Shown piece after piece: positions 59,494 through 64,000 of a DNA stretch of 64,000 nucleotides. A program made the position numbers and the translations under genes. The notes under the pieces are model-generated. The model was given only the letters and a program-made list of their open reading frames with translations, did not search any database and was not told where the DNA came from. How positions within the stretch are numbered: position 1 is the stretch's first letter; every line of letters starts with the position of its first letter. The stretch comes from Oscillospiraceae bacterium (GTDB lineage: Bacteria; Bacillota; Clostridia; Oscillospirales; Acutalibacteraceae). The stretch is from NCBI GenBank assembly GCA_031270605.1, contig JAISXG010000058.1, forward strand, positions 20,029-84,028, read 5' to 3'.

Positions 59494-59724
59494 ATGAGAA
59501 GCTTTGAAACAGTTTTAGAAAAAATTGCCCGGCAGGAGGGCGTCAGCCCAAGCGACGTTTACCGGGAAATGCAGCTTGCGATTGACGCAAGCTTTGACAA
59601 TCCCGACCCTCTGATACAGGCCGCATGGCGAAGCATCCCCCTAAAAGGGAAGCGACCTACGCCCGAAGACATCTTAACCTATTACGCGTCAAAGCTGTCA
59701 TGCCGTTCTGCGTTGAAAACATAG
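59494..59724 (+). CDS. Small protein resembling Spo0A C-terminal-type domain (76 aa)
   Basis: ATG after AAGGAGG. SFETVLEKIARQEGVSPSDVYREMQLAIDASF, then PLIQAAWRSIPLKGKRPTPEDIL: a helical pattern like short clostridial proteins annotated as related to the Spo0A DNA-binding domain (recognition by pattern, not certain). Codons are GC-richer than the preceding regulator. Its promoter carries two palindromes like that before the XRE gene. It may be a small DNA-binding partner under XRE control. Confidence 0.6.
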   Translation: MRSFETVLEKIARQEGVSPSDVYREMQLAIDASFDNPDPLIQAAWRSIPLKGKRPTPEDILTYYASKLSCRSALKT

Positions 59725-59802
59725 GCATCGTTTTCAGCCGTTTTTGCCGCGAAACGCTCAAAATACCGCTCATTAAAACCTGAGAGTGGTTCATAAACAA
59801 AA

Positions 59803-59836
59803 AATGCCTGCTGAAACTCCCTGTTTCAGCGGGCAT
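59803..59836 (-). terminator. Terminator of beta-propeller gene
   Basis: AATGCC-GCTGAAA pairs with TTTCAGC-GGCATT and overlaps the stop codon; minus strand continues TTTTTTG. Confidence 0.7.
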
Positions 59837-60971
59837 TCATACTGTAGATTCCCCGAAAACCTTCATGGATGGAGTCAAAGGTAACCGCGCAGCCGTCCGG
59901 CGACCAGCGCGGGTGCAAATCGCAGCGGATGTCGCCGTCGATCATCGGGTCGCTGTAAAAACGCCCCGCAAGCTCCCCCTTGCCCGCTGCCAGATCATAA
60001 AAAATCAGCTTGCGGTGGGGGTCGGAGCGCGTCGGATACGAGTCGTAAAGGAGGGTTTTGCGGTCCGCGCTGTAGCTGACATGCCCGTCAAAGGTGAAAA
60101 AGGCTTCGTCGATTGCGCGGGCCTTCTGGGTCCTGTCCGTCAATTCATAGAGCTGCGGGGTGTTCTCACCGGGCAGCGTGCCGTAAAGCGCAAGCACGCG
60201 TTCGTCCTTCCAGTGATAGTGCGAGGCATAGGACCACCCCAGCAGCAAATAAGGCTCGGAGCCGTCAATATTCGCGGTGATCAGCGCGGATTTCCAGCCG
60301 CTTCCCGGCGCGGGAAAATTGCGCACAAGGCAGACAAACCGGCTGCCCCGCGTGTTGAACGACAGATGATTCACACAGAGCTTCGCCCGCCCGCCTGCTT
60401 CGGGTTCACCGGCGAGCGCGCGCATCTGCGGGTAGGACAACGCCAGAGAGGATTCCCCCGTCCTCATATCCATCAGAAAAATGCCGTCATCCTCCGGGCA
60501 GGCCTGGTTCCGGAAGGGGTCCTCCCCGAAAGGATAACCGCACACCGGCCGAAAATCCCGCATCCGCGTGAAGCTCGTGCTCAGCGCGTAGCCGCCGTCG
60601 GGGCTGAGGGCCGCAACGGGCCGGGGCAAAAGCTGCTCCCGCCCGTCGGGTGACTGCACGACCGCCCCGTAAACGCCGTCCCGCCATTGATTATAGATGA
60701 ACCGCCCCGATGTATCGGGCAGCCATTGCAGCATCGAACCCTGCTGAAAATTCCACGCAAGGGTCCGGGCGGCTTGGCGAAAACTCTCTGCCCGCAGGTC
60801 GAGAATCATAATATCGGCGACGTCCCCCGGGCGGGGGCTTCGGTCATGAAAACCGGTTCGGTGCGCCAGAAGATGGCGCCCGTCGGGGCTGATATCGGAA
60901 TGGTCATAATACCCGAAGAACCAATGCCCTTCCATCGGGGTCAGCCGCCGGAGCGAAAACGCCGCCCTCAT
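59826..60971 (-). CDS. Beta-propeller protein (TolB / oligogalacturonate-lyase-like)
   Basis: 381 residues, no signal peptide. Repeated blade motifs with SPDG or SADR turns: HSDISPDGRHLL (~25), VAALSPDGGYAL (~120), LSFNTRGSRFVCL (~205), VSYSADRKTLLYDS (~300) and HPRWSPDGCAVTFDS (~350), about five to six WD40-like blades. The fold matches TolB-like propellers and PL22 oligogalacturonate lyases; the catalytic histidines of PL22 are not clear (HWFFGYYDHSD and HYHWKDERV are candidates). The nearby kdu genes make a uronate role tempting but unproven. Confidence 0.75.
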   Translation of the reverse strand: MRAAFSLRRLTPMEGHWFFGYYDHSDISPDGRHLLAHRTGFHDRSPRPGDVADIMILDLRAESFRQAARTLAWNFQQGSMLQWLPDTSGRFIYNQWRDGVYGAVVQSPDGREQLLPRPVAALSPDGGYALSTSFTRMRDFRPVCGYPFGEDPFRNQACPEDDGIFLMDMRTGESSLALSYPQMRALAGEPEAGGRAKLCVNHLSFNTRGSRFVCLVRNFPAPGSGWKSALITANIDGSEPYLLLGWSYASHYHWKDERVLALYGTLPGENTPQLYELTDRTQKARAIDEAFFTFDGHVSYSADRKTLLYDSYPTRSDPHRKLIFYDLAAGKGELAGRFYSDPMIDGDIRCDLHPRWSPDGCAVTFDSIHEGFRGIYSMNAR

Positions 60972-61040
60972 TGAAACACCCGCCCTTTCCCCGTTCTTTT
61001 CAGAAACGATTCACAATTTCATTATGCTTTCTATAACGAA

Positions 61041-61068
61041 AACCGGTGTGAAACAGTCCACACCGGTT
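61041..61068. terminator. Terminator downstream of potD
   Basis: AACCGGTGTG pairs with CACACCGGTT, T-rich on both strands. Confidence 0.75.
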
Positions 61069-61085
61069 TTTACGGTCAATTGATT

Positions 61086-62309
61086 TTACGCGCGCTTCTT
61101 CTTGCGCACCGCGGCAAACACAAACGCCGCAATCACCACAACCGCAACGCCGGCAAGGGCGATATAAAGCGCCGTGTTGCTGCTGCCCGCAATGCCCAGC
61201 TCGTTCCAATAGCTGTTCATTAAATCCAGGGTCGTCTTTGGCAGCGCGTGGAAATACTGTGTTTCGGGCTTATCACCCTCGGCAGGATAAAGGTATTCAT
61301 TGCCCTTCAGCTCATAGTCGTCACTCTCAAGCACCGCGGTGTTGGGGCTCGCATAGCAAATATAGTCCGCGTTGGCAACGGCGATTTCAGGCTCAAGCAT
61401 AAAGTTGATGAACAGCTCGGCCGCCTCTTTGTTTGCCGCGCCTTTCGGAATGCACATGGAGTCCATGAAAATGTTCGTGCCCTCTTTCGGGTAGAAGAAC
61501 GCGAGGTCGGGGTTATTGTCCGCCATGCTCAAAAAGTCGCCCGCGTAATAGGGGGCAATCGCGGCCTCGCCCTTCTCCATTTTGTTGAAAACTTCATCCA
61601 TCACATAGTTCTGGATCAGGGGCTTCTGCTCCTTGAGTTTTTCAAAGGCAGCCTCCCAATCCGCGGGGGCCTCGCTGTTCGCATCCTGACCCAGCAAAAA
61701 CTGCGCGGTCGAAAACGCGTCGCGGGGGTTGTTGAAGTTAAGAATCTGCCCCGAATATTTTTCATCCCACATCAGGCTCCAGCTGTCGGGAGTGCCGTCG
61801 ACAACCTTGGTATTATAAATAATGCCGACCATGCCGACTGTGTAAGGCACAGAATATTCATTCTTTGGGTCAAAATAGGTGCTTTTGTGTTCGTCGGCGA
61901 TATATTGATAATTCGGGATATTATCAAAATCGATTTTCTCAAGCATGTTTTCGGCAACCAAACGGGCAATCATGTAGTCGGAGGGGATGATAACGTCATA
62001 GTTTGTGCCGCCCGCGGCAAGCTTCGCATACAGGTCCTCGTTGCTGTCATACATGCTGTACTGCACGGTAATGCCGTATTTCTCCTTAAACGCGGCAAGC
62101 ACGTTAAGACTGCCCTCCGAGCCGTCTGAGATGTATTCGCCCCAGTTATACACATAAAGTGTCGTGCCCTCAAGGTGGGAATAATCCTTCTCCTCCGCCG
62201 GGGTAGTCGTGGTTGTCGCCGCGGTTGTGGTTTCATCCGCAAAAGCGGTAAGAGAGAGCGAAAGTACGCTCATCAAAACCAAAAAGACGGCCGCAAATTT
62301 TTTCATCAT
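61086..62309 (-). CDS. potD: Spermidine/putrescine-binding protein, membrane-tethered
   Basis: 407 residues from the double ATG at 62309 after AAGGATTG. Signal peptide ~1-25 without a lipobox Cys, then a Thr-rich linker. The PotD fold follows: LYVYNWGEYIS (~51-61), DVIIPSDYMIARL, VPYTVGMVGIIYNT and NFNNPRDAF. A C-terminal membrane helix (~375-397, ALYIALAGVAVVVIAAFVFAAV) ends in RKKKRA. It captures polyamines and hands them to the PotBC channel. The C-terminal anchor replaces the usual lipid. Last gene of potB-potC-potD. Confidence 0.94.
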   Translation of the reverse strand: MMKKFAAVFLVLMSVLSLSLTAFADETTTAATTTTTPAEEKDYSHLEGTTLYVYNWGEYISDGSEGSLNVLAAFKEKYGITVQYSMYDSNEDLYAKLAAGGTNYDVIIPSDYMIARLVAENMLEKIDFDNIPNYQYIADEHKSTYFDPKNEYSVPYTVGMVGIIYNTKVVDGTPDSWSLMWDEKYSGQILNFNNPRDAFSTAQFLLGQDANSEAPADWEAAFEKLKEQKPLIQNYVMDEVFNKMEKGEAAIAPYYAGDFLSMADNNPDLAFFYPKEGTNIFMDSMCIPKGAANKEAAELFINFMLEPEIAVANADYICYASPNTAVLESDDYELKGNEYLYPAEGDKPETQYFHALPKTTLDLMNSYWNELGIAGSSNTALYIALAGVAVVVIAAFVFAAVRKKKRA

Positions 62310-62341
62310 GGGTATCAATCCTTTCCTGATATATTCTATTG

Positions 62342-63172
62342 CTATTTTGCAATTTTTACAATTTTATTTGCCTTTTTGTCCGCCCGCGTCTGTGACAGGT
62401 TCGTGAGCAGCAGCAATAGCAGAATCGTGACAAAAATCAGCGTGGAAAGCGCATACATATCCGGCGTCACCCGCTTTTTTGTCATCGCATATATGCGCAG
62501 CGGCAAGGTCTGTGAAGCGGGACCCGAAACAAAGTGGCTGATGATGAAGTCGTCAAGCGACAGGGTGAACGCCATGATCAGCCCGCTCAGGATTCCCGGC
62601 ATGATCGCCGGCAAAACCACCTTAAAAAAAGCTTTTGCGGGCGTGCAGCCGAGGTCCATGGCCGCCTCAGAAAGGTGCACGTCCGTCTGCCGCAGCTTCG
62701 GCAGCACGTTGAGGATCACATAAGGCAGGTTAAAGGTGATGTGGGCGATCAGCAGTGTCCAAAATCCGAGCACATTGCTCACACTGAGCATTCTGCCGAT
62801 GAACACAAACAGAAACATCATGGAGATACCTGTGACGATTTCAGGGTTCATCATGGGGATATTCGTCACGCTCATCACGCTGTTTTTGATGGGCTTGCTT
62901 TTATAGGCGTTGATGCCCACCGCCGCCGCGGTGCCGAGCACCGTGGCAAAAACGGAAGAGCCCACGGCGATGATCAGCGTGTTGCGCAGAGCATTGAGCG
63001 TCATGCTGTCGCGAAACAGCTCGCCGTACCACTTGAACGAAAAGCCTTCAAACACGGCCGTGCTGTTTGAAGCATTGAATGAAAACGCAATCAACACCCC
63101 GATGGGGGCATATAAAAACAGCAGGATCATCGCGGTATAAAGTTTTGAGGGCAAAGACATTTTGGTTTTCAT
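62342..63172 (-). CDS. potC: Spermidine/putrescine ABC permease PotC
   Basis: 276 residues from ATG 63172 (AAAGGATGG upstream); the open frame to 63256 covers the intergenic hairpins. Six membrane helices. The EAA loop EAAMDLGCTPAKAFFKVVLPAIMPGI (~180-205) contacts the ATPase. LYAPIGVLIAFSFN at the start and LSLDDFIISHFV are typical of PotC. Spaced 32 bp before potD. Confidence 0.95.
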   Translation of the reverse strand: MKTKMSLPSKLYTAMILLFLYAPIGVLIAFSFNASNSTAVFEGFSFKWYGELFRDSMTLNALRNTLIIAVGSSVFATVLGTAAAVGINAYKSKPIKNSVMSVTNIPMMNPEIVTGISMMFLFVFIGRMLSVSNVLGFWTLLIAHITFNLPYVILNVLPKLRQTDVHLSEAAMDLGCTPAKAFFKVVLPAIMPGILSGLIMAFTLSLDDFIISHFVSGPASQTLPLRIYAMTKKRVTPDMYALSTLIFVTILLLLLLTNLSQTRADKKANKIVKIAK

Positions 63173-63201
63173 ACAGTGCAACCATCCTTTCTCTGTAAGG
63201 C

Positions 63202-63290
63202 GGAAGTTTTTAGCGGTATTACGCAGTAATATTTCTGCCCTGCGGCAGAAAAGCAAAAAACTTCCCGTTTGAAAGACTTGTCTTTCAAAC
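63202..63290 (-). promoter_or_regulatory. Hairpins at the potB-potC junction
   Basis: GTTTGAAAGAC/GTCTTTCAAAC (63267-63290, perfect, includes the potB stop). Then a stem GGAAGTTTTTAGC/GCAAAAAACTTCC (63202-63265) enclosing TTTCTGCC/GGCAGAAA. They may slow exonucleases or cause partial termination. Confidence 0.6.
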
Positions 63291-64000
63291 TACGATTCTA
63301 CCCCCTTTGTCATCTTCGTCTGAAAAGTGGTTCATAACGGCCATGCAAATCAGGATCATAATCATCAAAATGAGCGACAGCGCCGCGCCGAGGTTATAGT
63401 TGTTGGCGGATTTAAACTGCTGCTCAATCACGTCGCCGATGAGCCTTGAGTTTGTGCCGCCGAGCTTTTGCGAAATATAAAACGTGCTCACCGAGGGCAC
63501 AAACACCATCGTCAGCCCCGAAATCACACCGGGCAGCGACAGGGGGAAAATCACCTTGCTCACCACATGCAGGCGGTTGCCGCCAAGGTCCGCGCAGGCC
63601 TCCACAAGGGATTTGTCCATCTTCTCCATCACCGTGTAGATCGGCAGGATCATATAGGGCAAAAAATTATACACCATGCCGAGCACCACCGCGCCCTGGG
63701 TGTTGATCATGTGAACGGGCGGCAGGCCGATCTTTGTCAGCAGCGTGTTAATGATGCCGGTATCCTCCAGAATCGTCATCCACGAATAGGTTCTGATCAA
63801 AAGGTTCATCCACATCGGGAGCATCACCAAAAGGATCATGGTGCGCTGCACATTCGCCGATGACTGCGAAATGATATAGGCAATCGGATAAGCAATGATC
63901 AGGCAAATCACCGTTGCCACAAGCCCAAGCCAGATCGAAAGCATGAACGTGGCCTGATAGTTCGGCAGCTGCGCGATGTTTTGCAGCGTGAAATTGCCGG
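63285..64000 (-). CDS. potB: Spermidine/putrescine ABC permease PotB (start beyond window)
   Basis: At least 238 residues; the frame stays open to the window edge and reads NFTLQNIAQLPNYQ before the first internal Met at 63944. Membrane helices plus the EAA loop EACADLGGNRLHVVSKVIFPLSLPGV (~140-165 of the visible part) identify it as the PotB channel subunit. PSVSTFYISQKLGG is typical. The ATPase potA is expected beyond the right edge. Confidence 0.93.
   Translation of the reverse strand, partial: GNFTLQNIAQLPNYQATFMLSIWLGLVATVICLIIAYPIAYIISQSSANVQRTMILLVMLPMWMNLLIRTYSWMTILEDTGIINTLLTKIGLPPVHMINTQGAVVLGMVYNFLPYMILPIYTVMEKMDKSLVEACADLGGNRLHVVSKVIFPLSLPGVISGLTMVFVPSVSTFYISQKLGGTNSRLIGDVIEQQFKSANNYNLGAALSLILMIMILICMAVMNHFSDEDDKGGRIVV

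Noticed and set aside
1..64000. CRISPR array, complete insertion sequence or integrated phage
   Set aside because: No spaced direct repeats, transposase, integrase or phage structural genes were seen; only repressor-like genes and non-coding repeats.

Overview
The window looks like the chromosome of an anaerobic Gram-positive member of the Clostridia, probably a gut-type Oscillospirales/Ruminococcaceae relative (inferred from gene content, not from an rRNA). Pointers are an LPXTG/sortase pilus operon, a phenylalanine T-box before pheST, dockerin repeats, a mannosylglucose phosphorylase, 2-hydroxyacyl-CoA dehydratase-type proteins, DUF6809, a GGGtGRT protein, AGGAGG-type ribosome binding sites and many sigma-A promoters with 17-bp spacers. 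No tRNA, rRNA, CRISPR array or complete insertion sequence was recognised.

Layout. 1-1.3 kb: start of an ABC exporter behind a promoter, a 47-codon small ORF and a terminator-like hairpin. 1.3-5.7 kb: leftward mannan-use cluster (phosphohexomutase, GH130 phosphorylase, DUF1848, Nudix). 6-8.6 kb: alpha/beta hydrolase and a secreted TIM-barrel protein. 8.7-11.7 kb: three-gene 2-hydroxyacyl-CoA dehydratase-like set. 12-16.5 kb: DUF3892, a eukaryotic-type HisA, pnp and rpsO. 16.6-19 kb: larB-larC behind a candidate regulatory leader RNA. 19-24.5 kb: small metabolic genes, FucO-type dehydrogenase and a secreted GH31. 24.5-28.3 kb: T-box, pheS, pheT. 28.5-30.5 kb: AT-rich accessory island with an XRE repressor, an isolated operator-promoter and fold-back elements.

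30.5-41.7 kb is a complete leftward pilus operon: coiled-coil protein, signal peptidase I, a 1726-residue tip adhesin, a major pilin split by an apparent one-base frameshift, class C sortase, LPQTG minor pilin and a second sortase. 42.4-47.4 kb: YycJ-like metallohydrolase, secreted metallophosphoesterase, twin ribbon-helix-helix genes each followed by the same 113-bp element, DUF6809 pair and rlmH. 47.5-53.6 kb: phosphodiesterase, dockerin protein, the NifU-like/GGGtGRT pair and an AT-rich MraY-like gene. 53.7-58.8 kb: sugar isomerase, kduI-kduD-FAH uronate genes and a multi-pass M28 peptidase. 58.9-61 kb: XRE regulator with palindromes shared with a small Spo0A-like gene, then a beta-propeller protein. 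61-64 kb: potD, potC and the end of potB.

The common theme is glycan use (mannan, alpha-glycosides, acetylated sugars, uronates, fucose or rhamnose products) plus cell-surface attachment. Short fold-back repeats sharing an end close to TATAGTCGATTnACTT are scattered in the intergenic spaces in at least two full-length families (A: three copies, B: two copies).
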